DNA from: Duffyella gerundensis
GTDB taxonomy: Bacteria > Pseudomonadota > Gammaproteobacteria > Enterobacterales > Enterobacteriaceae
Direction: 5' to 3'
NCBI RefSeq assembly: GCF_001517405.1
Contig: NZ_LN907827.1
Location: 1,804,587 to 1,868,586, forward strand
DNA: 64,000 nt
Numbering within the stretch: the stretch's first letter is position 1; every line of letters starts with the position of its first letter. The notes beneath the pieces were generated by a model. It had not been told where the DNA came from. It did not search any database and saw only the letters and a program-made list of their open reading frames with translations. The position numbers and the translations under genes were made by a program. Positions 39,073-49,234 of this stretch are shown here, piece by piece.

Positions 39073-42000
39073 TTAATCCTCAGATCGATTATGCTGCTGG
39101 GCTTTTTTTGCTTTTGCCCGGGCAATCGCTGCCGCAATGGCAGCCTTACGCGGATCCAGCGTTTCTTCTTCATTGTTATCCGCGGCGGCCTGTGCCGCTT
39201 TCTTCGCCTTAGCGCGGGCAATCGCCGCATCAATGGCGGCCCTGCGCGGATCGGCAGCTGGCGCGGCTTCAGGCGCATCGGCCTGTGCTTCATTCACTAC
39301 ATCAGCTGCTTGCTGTGGTTCTGCGTCAGATGCAGCGGCTTGCGCCGCTTTCTTCGCTTTGGCGCGGGCGATCGCCGCATCGATGGCGGCCCTGCGCGGA
39401 TCGGCAGCTGGCGCGGCTTCAGGCGCATCGGCCTGTGCTTCATTCACTACATCAGCTGCTTGCTGCGGTTCTGCGTCAGATGCAGCAGCCTGCGCTGCTT
39501 TCTTCGCTTTGGCGCGGGCGATCGCCGCATCGATGGCGGCCCTGCGCGGATCGGCAGCTGGCGCGGCTTCAGGCGCATCGGCCTGTGCTTCATTCACTAC
39601 ATCAGCTGCTTGCTGTGGTTCTGCGTCAGATGCAGCAGCCTGCGCTGCTTTCTTCGCTTTAGCACGGGCGATCGCCGCATCGATGGCGGCCCTGCGCGGA
39701 TCGGTAGCTGGCGCGGCTTCAGGCGCATCGGCCTGTGCTTCATTCACTACATCAGCTGCTTGCTGTGGTTCGGCGTCAGATGCAGCCGCCTGCGCCGCTT
39801 TCTTCGCTTTGGCGCGGGCGATCGCTACTTCTACTGCGGCCTTGCGTGGATCGGCAACTGGCGCGGCTTCAGGCGCATTGGCCTGTGCTTCATTCACTAC
39901 ATCAGCTGCTTGCTGCGGTTCGGCGTCAGATGCAGCCGCCTGCGCCGCTTTCTTCGCTTTAGCGCGGGCGATCGCTGCTTCTACTGCGGCCTTGCGTGGA
40001 TCGGCGACTGGCGCATCGGCCTGCGGATTTTCTGCGACGTCCGTTGCCTGCCGTGGTTCGGCGTCAGATGCAGCGGCCTGCGCCGCTTTCTTCGCTTTGG
40101 CGCGGGCGATCGCTGCTTCTACTGCGGCCTTACGTGGATCGACGGCTGGCGCATCGGCCTGCGGATTTTCTGCGACGTCCGTTGCCTGCTGCGGTTCTGC
40201 GTCAGATGCAGCCGCCTGCGCCGCTTTCTTCGCTTTGGTGCGGGCGATCGCTGCCTCTACCGCGGCCTTACGCGGATCGGCAGATTGTTCGGCATCAGCA
40301 GAAGCCGCATCAGGCACCGCGTCGCCATCCTGTGCCGCTTTTTTGGCTTTAGCACGAGCAATCGCTGCTTCGACCGCCGCTTTACGCGGATCGACGCCAA
40401 CTTTTTCAACTCTGGCTGCGCGCGCGGCAGGCGAAGCGTGATTATTCGCCGATTCGCTGGCTACTGCGGCAGAAGCCTGTTTCGCTTTGGCACGGGCAAT
40501 GGCCGCTTCGACGGCGGCTTTGCGCGGATCAACCGCCTGACGAGTCACCGGCTCGGTTTCCATCTGCTGCTCAGCCTGTTCAACCAGCGCCTGAGCGTGA
40601 CGTGCTTTCTGTTCGGCCAGCGCCGCCGCATTCAGCGCATCGGTTTCATCAGCCGCGCGGTTTTTGTCATAGACGCGTTCGCGTGCGGCATCAATTTGCG
40701 TCTGCTGACTGGCGCTCACCTTGCGCTTCGCCTGTTCATGACGCGCTTCACGCGCCAGCTTCTCGCGCTCAAGACGAGTTTGCCGCGCTTCGAAACGCGC
40801 TTTCGCCTCGGCGGTACGCTGTGCTTCCAGATCGATGGCGCGCAGCTCGGCTTTTTCCTGACGATAATATTGCACCAGCGGAATGTTGCTCGGGCAGACA
40901 TAGGCGCAGGCACCGCATTCAATGCAGTCATCAATATGGTGCGCGCGGGCTTTGTCGTGATCGCCGCCCTGGCTGTACCAGAAGAGCTGCTGCGGCAACA
41001 GGTTGGCCGGGCAGGCATCGGCGCAGGCGCTACAGCGAATACAGGATTGCTCTTCCAGCTCTTCGCCCATCTCACTGGCAGAAGGCGCCAGAATGCAGTT
41101 GCTGATTTTGACAATCGGCACATCCAGCGCGGGCAGGGTAAAGCCCATCAGCGGACCGCCCATGATCACCATCTGGTTTTTTGCCCGGTTTGAAGCCCAC
41201 TTCGCGCAGCAGGTGGCTGACCGGCGTGCCGAGGCGGCCCCAGACGTTAGCCGGGCGGGCAATCGCTTCACCGGTCAGGGTGACCACGCGCTCGGTGATC
41301 GGTTCGCCGTCGATAATGGCGCGCTTAACCGCCCAGGCGGTGCCGACGTTTTGCATCAGCACGCCGATATCGGTGGAGCGTCCGCCGTGCGGCACCTCTT
41401 TACCGGTGAGAATTTTGGTTAGCTGTTTGGCGCCGCCGGACGGATATTTGGTGGGCACCACGCGAATCGCCAGATCGCTCTCTTTACCCAGCGCCTGGCG
41501 CAGCGCAGCAATTGCCTGCGGCTTGTTGTCTTCGATGCCAATCAGCACGCGTTCCGCCTGCAGCACCCAGCCGAGAATCCGGCAGCCTTCCAGCACTTCA
41601 GCCGCGTAATCCTGCATCAGCCGGTCATCGGCGGTGATATAGGGTTCGCATTCGGCCGCATTGATTATCAGCGTATTGATGCCGCGCAGGCCGCCTTTCA
41701 GCTTGGTTGCCGTAGGAAAACCCGCGCCACCCAGACCGGCGACGCCCGCCTGATGAATACGCGTAACCACCTCTTCGCGGGAGAGCTGACGATAATCACT
41801 GATCGTCTCGCGCTCAATCCAGCGATCGTCACCGTCCGGCGTAATAAATACGCAGGTTTCAGTTAAGCCAGAAGGGTGCGCGGTCATGTGTGGTGCTATG
41901 GCTGTCACGGTGCCGGAAGTCGGCGCGTGTACCGGCAGCATGCGGCCATTGCCAAAGGTCAGCGGCTGGCCGCGCAGCAGGTGGTCACCGGTCTGCACGC

Positions 42001-42172
42001 AGAGCTCGCCTTCATGACCAATATGCTGTTTCAGCGGGATAATATAGCGATCGGCCAGCGGCAGCTGACGCAGCGGCGTGCCGTTAGACTGGGTTTTCAT
42101 CTCCGGTGGATGAATGCCGCCGTCGAAATCCCAGATTTTGTCCTTACGGAACAGCGATAACAGATTAAGCAT
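39073..42172 (-). pseudogene. rsxC: rsxC, Rsx/Rnf complex subunit C, interrupted by a one-base frameshift
   Basis: From [16 protein letters not shown] (42172) the frame codes the N-terminal flavin/NADH-binding Rnf barrel and SLBB region as far as [12 protein letters not shown]. It is then thrown off at an A6 run (plus-strand T6, 41177-41182). Removing one A restores NQMVIMGG..., the two [4Fe-4S] motifs [12 protein letters not shown] and [12 protein letters not shown], and a C-terminal tail with 11 copies of a [15 protein letters not shown] unit. The joined product would be about 1032 residues (E. coli 740). Both halves look otherwise intact and the whole operon is preserved, so a sequencing error or very recent mutation is as likely as true loss. 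Overlaps rsxB by 8 bp. Confidence 0.85.
39079..40530 (-). repeat. Tandem repeats coding the RsxC C-terminal tail
   Basis: Eleven copies of a 21-residue core ([19 protein letters not shown]) separated by Ala-rich linkers. In the part from about 39241 to 39990 the unit is a strict 150 bp (50 codons) and nearly identical from copy to copy; further toward the N-terminus units are shorter (about 135 bp) and more diverged. The lysine/alanine-rich helical repeat is known in enterobacterial RsxC, but its units are shorter in E. coli. Confidence 0.9.
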
Positions 42173-42743
42173 GGCTATCCGCGGGAATGACCCGCACAGG
42201 AATCGAATTAAGGTCCCACTTCCAGTTGGCGGTGGTGGTGGCAACCGGGCGCATCTCTATGCAATCGGTGGGGCACGGCGCCACGCAGAGATCGCAGCCG
42301 GTGCAAACGTCGCTGAGCACGGTGTGCATGGCGCGTGTGGCACCAACGATAGCGTCAACCGGGCAGGCCTGAATGCATTTGGTGCAGCCAATGCAGTTCT
42401 CTTCGTCAATCCAGGCCACGGTACGCACCGGCTCTTTTGCGCTGGCGTCGCCGTCAATCGGCTGTGGCTCGACATTCAGCAGTTCGGCCAGCTTGAGCAT
42501 GGTTTGCTCGCCGCCGGGCGCGCATTTGTTGATCGCTTCGCCGTTGTTGCCCACCGCGTCGGCGTAAGGGCGACAGCCAGGATAACCGCACTGGCCGCAC
42601 TGGCTTTGCGGCAGCACCGCGTCAATTTGCTCCACGATCGGATCTTCCTCGACCTTGAAACGACGCGATGCGTAGCCGAGCAGGCCGCCAAAAATCAGGC
42701 TCAGCGCGCTAATTGAAATGATTGCTATCCAGATTGCCGACAT
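42165..42743 (-). CDS. rsxB: RsxB, Fe-S subunit of the Rsx/Rnf complex
   Basis: 192 residues, the E. coli length: N-terminal membrane helix, a CGQCGYPGC four-cysteine domain near residue 50, and two [4Fe-4S] ferredoxin motifs ([24 protein letters not shown]). Role: electron transfer within the complex. Start overlaps the rsxA stop by one base; end overlaps rsxC by 8 bp. Confidence 0.96.
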   Translation of the reverse strand: MSAIWIAIISISALSLIFGGLLGYASRRFKVEEDPIVEQIDAVLPQSQCGQCGYPGCRPYADAVGNNGEAINKCAPGGEQTMLKLAELLNVEPQPIDGDASAKEPVRTVAWIDEENCIGCTKCIQACPVDAIVGATRAMHTVLSDVCTGCDLCVAPCPTDCIEMRPVATTTANWKWDLNSIPVRVIPADSHA

Positions 42744-43324
42744 CAGAATTTCACCAAACCTGAGAAGCCCATAAAGGCCAGCGCCATCAGCCCGGCGGTA
42801 ATCAGGGCGATAGAGGAACCTTTAAAGGGAGCCGGCACGTTGGCCAGCACCAGACGTTCGCGCATGCCAGCAAACAGCACCATCACCAGCGAGAAGCCCA
42901 GCGAGGCGCTGAAACCATACAGCGCGGCCTGCAGAAACGAGTGGTTGTAATTCACGCTCAGTAGCGGCACCGCCAGCACGGCGCAGTTGGTGGTGATCAG
43001 CGGCAGAAAAATGCCCAGCAGGCGATAGAGCGCCGGGCTGGTTTTACGCACCACCATTTCCGTGAACTGCACCACCACGGCGATCACCAGGATATAGGCC
43101 AGGGTGCGCAGATAGATTAAATCGAGCGGAATCAACAACAGGTGATTCACCAGCCACGAACAGATCGAAGCCAGTGTGATAACAAATGTGGTGGCGAGAC
43201 CCATGCCAATGGCCGTCTCCAGTTTTTTGGAAACGCCCATAAACGGACAAAGGCCGAGAAACTTCACTAACACGAAGTTATTCACCAGCACCGTGCCGAT
43301 AAAAAGCAGTAAGTATTCGGTCAT
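42743..43324 (-). CDS. rsxA: RsxA, membrane subunit of the Rsx/Rnf complex
   Basis: 193 residues, about six membrane segments, nearly identical to E. coli RsxA ([26 protein letters not shown] with the conserved cysteines that can hold an intramembrane Fe-S centre). First gene of the rsxABCDGE-nth operon. Confidence 0.96.
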   Translation of the reverse strand: MTEYLLLFIGTVLVNNFVLVKFLGLCPFMGVSKKLETAIGMGLATTFVITLASICSWLVNHLLLIPLDLIYLRTLAYILVIAVVVQFTEMVVRKTSPALYRLLGIFLPLITTNCAVLAVPLLSVNYNHSFLQAALYGFSASLGFSLVMVLFAGMRERLVLANVPAPFKGSSIALITAGLMALAFMGFSGLVKF

Positions 43325-43447
43325 TTTTTCGCCCGGGAGTCGGAAAGCGGCCTATTATCAGGCAACAGAAATGTGATCACAACCATAGTTCAGTGGGAAA
43401 AAGAGGCGATCGCACTCACGATTAAATTTCCACGCAAAACAGCGCCA

Positions 43448-43888
43448 TTACGGCGCGGTGAAGGTGTTTTTTACCCGTTGTGAGCGCTTGAAATAGGGCA
43501 CCAGCACGGCGGCGGCCAGCAGAGAAATCAGCAATGTCCGAACCGCCGCGCCATCCGCTACCGGCGAAAAGGCAAAGGTCTTCAGCGCCAGCAGCACGGT
43601 CAGCAGCAGCCAGATAATGTAATGGCGCGGCAACCGGCGCGATCGCTGACAAAAAATCCACGTTACCCACGCGCTGTACACCCACACGATGGCCGATGTT
43701 GCCAGCGACAGCGCCCATTGCAGCGTGAACTGATGGCTGCTGAACAGGGTGTGACGGACTTCCGCCGTGCTGATCACACTCAGATACATCGCCATCACCA
43801 GCGCACTGGTAAGCAGCGTCATGATCAGCCAGGCGAGCGGCAGCAATAGCCAGCCGCCGATGCGTGGCTGAGCAGCAGTTACGGTCAT
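43448..43888 (-). CDS. ydgK: YdgK, DUF2569 inner-membrane protein
   Basis: 146 residues from MTVTAAQPRIGGWLL with four membrane segments and the conserved HYIIWLLL...KTFAFSPVADG and VPYFKRSQRVK segments of E. coli YdgK. Function unknown. The longer frame to 43927 is rejected because the family start aligns at 43888. Placed between rsxA and cnu, as in E. coli. Confidence 0.9.
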   Translation of the reverse strand: MTVTAAQPRIGGWLLLPLAWLIMTLLTSALVMAMYLSVISTAEVRHTLFSSHQFTLQWALSLATSAIVWVYSAWVTWIFCQRSRRLPRHYIIWLLLTVLLALKTFAFSPVADGAAVRTLLISLLAAAVLVPYFKRSQRVKNTFTAP

Positions 43889-43970
43889 AAAACGGCTCCT
43901 GAAACAAGCAGATGCGTTCCGGTGCAACCGCGCAGCGGAAGGCGCACAGCGATAAAACGAGATGGCACGA

Positions 43971-44186
43971 TTATATCACGTAACGCCAGACAGATTTGGG
44001 TACGCAGCCTAAATCGAACAGCCGTCCGCCCGACACCAGCTCGGCGCGCCGGTGGTCGGCAGCGCGATACATATTGATGATGTCCTGGTCGTCGGTGAGG
44101 GAATAATTGAGGTGGTCGTAAAGTTTTTCCAGACTTTCTGCGTTATTAATTTTACGAAACTTCAACAGGTAATCTTGCGCGGTCAT
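43971..44186 (-). CDS. cnu: Cnu (YdgT), Hha-family nucleoid-associated protein
   Basis: 71 residues from [12 protein letters not shown], the E. coli length; carries the Hha-family core DLYDHLNY-like segment and [18 protein letters not shown]. Role: binds H-NS and StpA to strengthen silencing, and binds a site in oriC. It marks the left edge of the sugar-import island. Confidence 0.94.
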   Translation of the reverse strand: MTAQDYLLKFRKINNAESLEKLYDHLNYSLTDDQDIINMYRAADHRRAELVSGGRLFDLGCVPKSVWRYVI

Positions 44187-44696
44187 GAGGGCCATTTATA
44201 CAGAGAGGAGAAGGGGCTGAGTATAAAGCGCGTCTTCGGCCAGGCCAAATTTTCCCGCGCCAAAAAGGCTGTTTTTCAGATAATAACTCAGCAAACGTCA
44301 GCGAATTGCCTGATTACGACGGTTATCTTCTCGCCTGAAAGCGCCGCTGACTGCACCCGTGCGCCGTGTCTCCCCGTCTGACGGACTGTGCGAGCTATCA
44401 CAAATATGGAAATTCCCTGATCATTCAGCGTGATGGCAGGAAGTTACGTAAAGCTGTAATCGTTTCCAAAATCAAAGCGGATAAGCACTTCTGTTTATTA
44501 CAAATATTTAACGTGCCAGAACGGCAAAAAAAGCCGATTTATCCATATTCACCTGATGAAAAACGGGCGATGAAGCGCGCTAAGCTCTTTAAAGCGATAG
44601 GATTTGTGAAGCACGTCCATTTTGCCCGAGCACAATTAGTCCAGGCTGTAGGGGCTTTGTACCTGAACAACACACTCCCCGCAGAGGAAAATAATT
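44187..44696. other. Intergenic region cnu-ytfQ (island left junction)
   Basis: 510 bp of AT-richer DNA without a convincing gene. A 150-codon plus-strand frame crosses into ytfQ out of frame and looks spurious. blr, expected next to cnu in E. coli, was not found here. The promoters of cnu and ytfQ must lie in this gap; no integrase or attachment site was seen. Confidence 0.5.
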
Positions 44697-45653
44697 ATGT
44701 GGAAGCGTTTACTCTTAACCACGCTCATCAGTGCGGCTTTTTCCGCGTCAGCGCTGGCAGCAGATTTTACCGTTGGCTTTTCTCAGGTTGGTTCCGAATC
44801 GGGCTGGCGTGCCGCTGAAACCAGCGTAGCGAAAAGCGAGGCTAAAAAGCGCGGTATTACGCTGAAAATTGCCGATGGCCAGCAGAAACAGGAGAACCAA
44901 ATCAAGGCGGTGCGCTCTTTTATTGCGCAGGGCGTTGATGCCATTTTCATTGCGCCAGTAGTGCAAACCGGCTGGGAGCCGGTGCTGGAAGAAGCCAAAG
45001 ATGCGAAGATTCCGGTATTCCTGCTCGATCGCGCCATCGTGGTGAAAGATAAATCGCTCTACATGGCGGTGGTCACCGCTGATAACGTCAAGGAAGGGCG
45101 CCTGATTGGTGACTGGCTGGTGAAAACCGTCGGCGACAAACAGTGTAACGTGGTGGAGCTGCAGGGCACGGTAGGCGCCAGCGTGGCGATCGATCGTAAG
45201 AAAGGCTTTGCCGAGGCGATTGCCAACGCCAAAAATATCAAGGTCATCCGCTCTCAGTCTGGCGACTTTACCCGCAGCAAAGGCAAAGAGGTGATGGAGA
45301 GCTTTATCAAGGCTGAGAACAACGGCAAAAATATCTGCATGGTTTACGCGCATAACGATGATATGGCGATCGGCGCCATTCAGGCGATCAAAGAAGCTGG
45401 CCTGAAACCGGGCAAAGATATCCTCACCGGTTCGATTGATGGCGTGCCGGACATCTACAAAGCGATGCTGGCCGGTGAAGCCAACGCCAACGTTGAACTG
45501 ACGCCAAACATGGCCGGTCCGGCGTTCGATGCGCTGGAGAAATTCCGCAAAGATGGCACCATGCCGCCAAAAATCATTCAGACCGAATCAAAACTCTATC
45601 TGCCCGCCGATGCGCAGGCACAGTTAGACACCAAAAAAGGCATGGGTTACTGA
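44697..45653 (+). CDS. ytfQ: YtfQ-type sugar ABC transporter binding protein
   Basis: 318 residues: signal peptide about 1-21 (SASALA-ADF), then a type I periplasmic-binding fold almost identical to E. coli YtfQ (VGFSQVGSESGWRAAE; DNVKEGRLIGDW; ELTPNMAGPAFDALE). Family role: binds galactofuranose (and reportedly some other sugars) for the YtfQRT-YjfF importer. First gene of the operon; a strong hairpin at 45661-45680 separates it from ytfR, as is common for abundant binding proteins. Confidence 0.95.
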   Translation: MWKRLLLTTLISAAFSASALAADFTVGFSQVGSESGWRAAETSVAKSEAKKRGITLKIADGQQKQENQIKAVRSFIAQGVDAIFIAPVVQTGWEPVLEEAKDAKIPVFLLDRAIVVKDKSLYMAVVTADNVKEGRLIGDWLVKTVGDKQCNVVELQGTVGASVAIDRKKGFAEAIANAKNIKVIRSQSGDFTRSKGKEVMESFIKAENNGKNICMVYAHNDDMAIGAIQAIKEAGLKPGKDILTGSIDGVPDIYKAMLAGEANANVELTPNMAGPAFDALEKFRKDGTMPPKIIQTESKLYLPADAQAQLDTKKGMGY

Positions 45654-45660
45654 TCCTCGC

Positions 45661-45680
45661 GCCGCCCGCATCCGGGCGGC
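45661..45680 (+). promoter_or_regulatory. Intra-operon hairpin ytfQ-ytfR
   Basis: GCCGCCCG, loop CATC, CGGGCGGC, directly behind the ytfQ stop and without a T run. Likely protects the ytfQ message and lowers expression of the downstream transporter genes. Confidence 0.65.
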
Positions 45681-45705
45681 CATTACTTTCGCGTTAAGGT
45701 GAGTC

Positions 45706-47220
45706 ATGAGCAGAGCAGACGAATCACTGCTAACCATGCAGGGCATCAGTAAATTCTTTCCCGGCGTTCGCGCCCTCGATAATGTCTCATTCAGCCTGCA
45801 GCGCGGAGAAATCATGGCGCTGCTGGGCGAAAACGGTGCCGGTAAATCGACCCTGATCAAAGTGCTGACCGGCGTTTACAGCCGCGATGCTGGTGAAATC
45901 AGCCTGAACGGCGTGGCGATTAACCCGCAGAGCACCGCGCAGGCGCAGGCGTTTGGCATCGGCACTGTTTATCAGGAAGTTAACCTGCTGCCCAATATGT
46001 CGGTGGCGGATAATCTGTTTATTGGCCGCGAACCGCGCCGTCTGGGCATGATCGATCGTAAGCGTATGGTGCGTGATGCGCAGAAGCTGCTGCACGATTA
46101 TGGCTTTGAGCTGGACGTCACGCGCCCGCTTGGCCACTACTCGGTGGCAATGCAGCAGATCATCGCCATCTGCCGCGCGGTGGATCTCTCTGCGCAGGTG
46201 TTGATCCTGGATGAACCCACCGCCAGCCTCGATGCCAGCGAAGTGGACATGCTGTTTACGCTGATGAATCAGCTGAAAGCCAAAGGCATGAGCCTGATCT
46301 TCGTCACCCACTTTCTCGATCAGGTTTACCGCGTCTGCGATCGTATTACCGTGCTGCGTAACGGCCAGTTTATCGCCACTCGCGAGACGCAGAGCCTGCC
46401 GCGGCTGGAGCTGATCAAGCTGATGCTGGGGCGCGAACTGTTAGAAACTGCCTTGCAGCGCGCCGGCAGCACCCTGCGTAGCGATCGGCCAGTGGTGGAA
46501 TTTACCGACTACGGCAAAAAGGGCACCATCGCGCCCTTTAATTTGCAGGTGCGTCCTGGCGAAGCGGTGGGCCTGGCGGGCCTGCTTGGCTCCGGCCGTA
46601 CCGAAACCGCTGAGCTGTTGTTTGGCATCAAACCGGCCGACAGCGGCACGGCGAAAATTCGTGGCAAGGTCCAGCGCATTCGGACTCCGGCACAGGCCTC
46701 AAAGCTCGGCATGGGTTTCTGTCCGGAAGATCGCAAAACCGATGGCATCATTGGCAGCGCCTCGGTGCGGGAAAATATCATCCTTGCCCTGCAGGCGCAG
46801 CGCGGCTGGTTAAAGCCGATCGGCAAGCGTGAGCAGCAGGAGATTGCCGATCGCTTTATTAAAAGTCTCGGCATCCGCACGCCCAATGCGGAACAACCGA
46901 TTGGCCTGCTGTCAGGCGGCAACCAGCAAAAGGTGCTGTTGTCGCGCTGGCTGGTCACCAAACCGCAGTTTCTGATCCTCGACGAACCGACGCGTGGCAT
47001 TGACGTCGGCGCCCACGCCGAAATCATTCGTCTGATTGAATCACTCTGCGCAGATGGCCTGGCGTTGCTGGTGATCTCCTCTGAACTGGAGGAGCTGGTG
47101 GGCTATGCCGATCGGGTAATTATTCTGCGCGATCGCGAGCAGGTCGCTGAAATTCCGTTAGAGAAGCTCTCGGTAGCGGCGATCGTCAACGCTATTGCCG
47201 ATGGGGGTGCACATGCTTGA
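45706..47220 (+). CDS. ytfR: YtfR-type sugar ABC transporter ATPase
   Basis: 504 residues, two fused nucleotide-binding domains typical of CUT2 sugar importers. First half: Walker [10 protein letters not shown] and Walker B LILDEPTASLD; second half: degenerate Walker A GLLGSGRTET, signature LSGGNQQKV and Walker [14 protein letters not shown]. Energises the YtfT-YjfF channel. Overlaps ytfT by 8 bp. Confidence 0.95.
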   Translation: MSRADESLLTMQGISKFFPGVRALDNVSFSLQRGEIMALLGENGAGKSTLIKVLTGVYSRDAGEISLNGVAINPQSTAQAQAFGIGTVYQEVNLLPNMSVADNLFIGREPRRLGMIDRKRMVRDAQKLLHDYGFELDVTRPLGHYSVAMQQIIAICRAVDLSAQVLILDEPTASLDASEVDMLFTLMNQLKAKGMSLIFVTHFLDQVYRVCDRITVLRNGQFIATRETQSLPRLELIKLMLGRELLETALQRAGSTLRSDRPVVEFTDYGKKGTIAPFNLQVRPGEAVGLAGLLGSGRTETAELLFGIKPADSGTAKIRGKVQRIRTPAQASKLGMGFCPEDRKTDGIIGSASVRENIILALQAQRGWLKPIGKREQQEIADRFIKSLGIRTPNAEQPIGLLSGGNQQKVLLSRWLVTKPQFLILDEPTRGIDVGAHAEIIRLIESLCADGLALLVISSELEELVGYADRVIILRDREQVAEIPLEKLSVAAIVNAIADGGAHA

Positions 47221-48232
47221 TTCGCCAACAACTACAGGGAAACCGCCGATGCAAAAGCGCAGGCTACCGCCCGGCATGCCGCAGATTGCGGCGCTGATTC
47301 TGGTGCTGCTGGTTGACAGCCTGGTGGCAAACAACTTTTTCGCCATTCATCTGCAGGATGGTCGGCTGTTCGGCAGCCCGATCGACATTCTCAACCGCGC
47401 GGCGCCGGTGGCGATTCTGGCTATCGGCATGACGCTGGTGATCGCGACTGGCGGCATCGATCTGTCGGTGGGCGCGGTGATGGCGATTGCCGGTGCCACC
47501 GCGGCCACCATGACCGTCGCGGGCTATCCGCTGCTGGCGATTGTGCTGACCACGCTGGCCGCGGGCGTGCTCTGCGGGCTGTGGAACGGCGTGCTGGTGG
47601 CGCTGCTGAAAATTCAGCCGTTTGTCGCCACGCTGATTTTGATGGTGGCGGGGCGCGGCATTGCGCAGCTGATTACCCAGGGACAAATTGTGACCTTCGA
47701 CAGCGATGCGCTGGGCTTTATCGGCAGCGGATCGCTGGCGCTGATTCCGGTGCCGGTGTGGATCACGCTGCTGCTGGCGCTGGTGGTGTGGGTGCTGACG
47801 CGAAAAACCGCGCTGGGGCTGTTTATTGAAGCGGTCGGTATCAACCTGCGTGCCGCGCGCAACGCTGGCGTTAACGGCTGGCTGGTGGTGATGTCGACCT
47901 ACGTGATCAGCGGCCTGTGCGCCGCGGTGGCGGGTTTGATCGTCGCAGCGGATATACGCGGAGCCGATGCCAATAACGCCGGATTGTGGCTGGAGCTGGA
48001 TGCGATCCTGGCGGTGGTCATTGGCGGTGCGTCGCTGCTCGGCGGGCGCTTTAGCCTGGCGCTTTCGCTGATCGGCGCGCTGATTATTCAGGCAATGAAC
48101 ACCGGGATTCTGCTGTCGGGTTTTCCGCCAGAGCTGAATCAGGTGGTTAAAGCGGTGGTGGTGATGTGTGTGCTGCTGCTGCAATCCCCGCGCGTGATTG
48201 CGCTGTTTAAACGAGGAGATCGTCATGGTTAA
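47213..48232 (+). CDS. ytfT: YtfT-type sugar ABC transporter permease
   Basis: 339 residues from ATG 47213, overlapping the ytfR stop by 8 bp; an upstream Met at 47195 is less likely. CUT2 permease (BPD_transp_2) with about ten membrane segments; LAIGMTLVIATGGIDLSVGAV is the family hallmark stretch. Pairs with YjfF. Overlaps yjfF by 8 bp. Confidence 0.94.
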   Translation: MLDSPTTTGKPPMQKRRLPPGMPQIAALILVLLVDSLVANNFFAIHLQDGRLFGSPIDILNRAAPVAILAIGMTLVIATGGIDLSVGAVMAIAGATAATMTVAGYPLLAIVLTTLAAGVLCGLWNGVLVALLKIQPFVATLILMVAGRGIAQLITQGQIVTFDSDALGFIGSGSLALIPVPVWITLLLALVVWVLTRKTALGLFIEAVGINLRAARNAGVNGWLVVMSTYVISGLCAAVAGLIVAADIRGADANNAGLWLELDAILAVVIGGASLLGGRFSLALSLIGALIIQAMNTGILLSGFPPELNQVVKAVVVMCVLLLQSPRVIALFKRGDRHG

Positions 48233-49208
48233 ACGTCATCTGCCGCTGATGATCACCTTACTGGTGTTCGTGGCGGGCTACCTGTTTTGTCTGAGCCAGT
48301 TTCCGGGCTTCGCTTCTACCCGGGTGATCTGCAACATTCTCACCGACAACGCCTTTTTAGGCATTATCGCCGTGGGTATGACCTTTGTGATCCTCTCGGG
48401 CGGTATCGATCTGTCGGTGGGCGCGGTGATCGCCTTTACCGGCGTCTTTCTTGCCCGGGTTATCGGCGATTTTCATCTGTCGCCGTGGCTCGCCTTTACG
48501 ATCATCCTGCTGGGCGGTGCGCTGTTTGGCGCCATGATGGGCTGGCTGATCGATGCGCTGAAAATCCCGGCGTTTATCATCACCCTGGCGGGCATGTTTT
48601 TTCTGCGCGGCTGCAGCTACCTGATCTCTGAAAGCTCGATTCCAATCGACCATCCGCTCTACAGCACGCTCTCCAGCATGGCGTGGAAAATACCCGGCGG
48701 CGGACGGCTCAGCCTGCTGGCGCTTATCATGCTGGCGGTGGTGGCGGTGGGCATTCTGGTGGCACACCGTACCCGCTTCGGCAACCAGGTTTATGCCGTC
48801 GGCGGCAGTAACGTCTCCGCGCAGCTCATGGGCATCTCCACCCGCGCCACCACGGTGCGTATTTATATGCTGTCCACCACGCTGGCCACGCTGGCGGGCA
48901 TTGTGTTCTCGATCTATACCTCGGCAGGTTATGCGCTGGCCGGATTAGGCGTCGAGCTGGACGCGATCGCCTCGGTGGTGATCGGCGGCACGCTGCTCTC
49001 CGGCGGTGTTGGCACCGTGCTCGGCACGCTGTTCGGCGTGTTAATTCAGGGCTTGATTCAGACCTGGATTAACTTCGACGGCACGCTCAGCTCGTGGTGG
49101 ACCAAAATCGCTATCGGCGTGCTGCTGTTTGTGTTTATCGCGCTGCAGCGGTTACTTACGGTGATGTGGGATCGGCAGCAGAATGCACCCGTCAGGAGGG
49201 TGTTGTAG
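48225..49208 (+). CDS. yjfF: YjfF-type sugar ABC transporter permease
   Basis: 327 residues from MVKRHLPLMITLLV, with GAGGAG upstream. Second CUT2 permease with the GMTFVILSGGIDLSVGAV hallmark; very close to E. coli YjfF. Last gene of the ytf operon; no separate terminator is visible, and the structured repeat element begins only 26 bp after the stop codon. Confidence 0.94.
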   Translation: MVKRHLPLMITLLVFVAGYLFCLSQFPGFASTRVICNILTDNAFLGIIAVGMTFVILSGGIDLSVGAVIAFTGVFLARVIGDFHLSPWLAFTIILLGGALFGAMMGWLIDALKIPAFIITLAGMFFLRGCSYLISESSIPIDHPLYSTLSSMAWKIPGGGRLSLLALIMLAVVAVGILVAHRTRFGNQVYAVGGSNVSAQLMGISTRATTVRIYMLSTTLATLAGIVFSIYTSAGYALAGLGVELDAIASVVIGGTLLSGGVGTVLGTLFGVLIQGLIQTWINFDGTLSSWWTKIAIGVLLFVFIALQRLLTVMWDRQQNAPVRRVL

Positions 49209-49234
49209 AGGGCCAGGTCAAGGACCGTTTCGTT

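Noticed and set aside
41177..41182. Programmed -1 ribosomal frameshift in rsxC
   Set aside because: The restored frame needs a +1 shift (one base skipped); a -1 slip on A AAA AAC leads to a different, non-homologous frame.
39037..41193. Very long open frames on the plus strand opposite rsxC
   Set aside because: They mirror the RsxC repeat tail; a repeat of 150 bp without stops in one frame keeps other frames open too. No ribosome site or family motif, and the minus strand is clearly the RsxC coding strand.
44366..44818. 150-codon frame between cnu and ytfQ
   Set aside because: It runs out of frame through the ytfQ signal peptide and start, has no ribosome site, and shows no recognisable domain.
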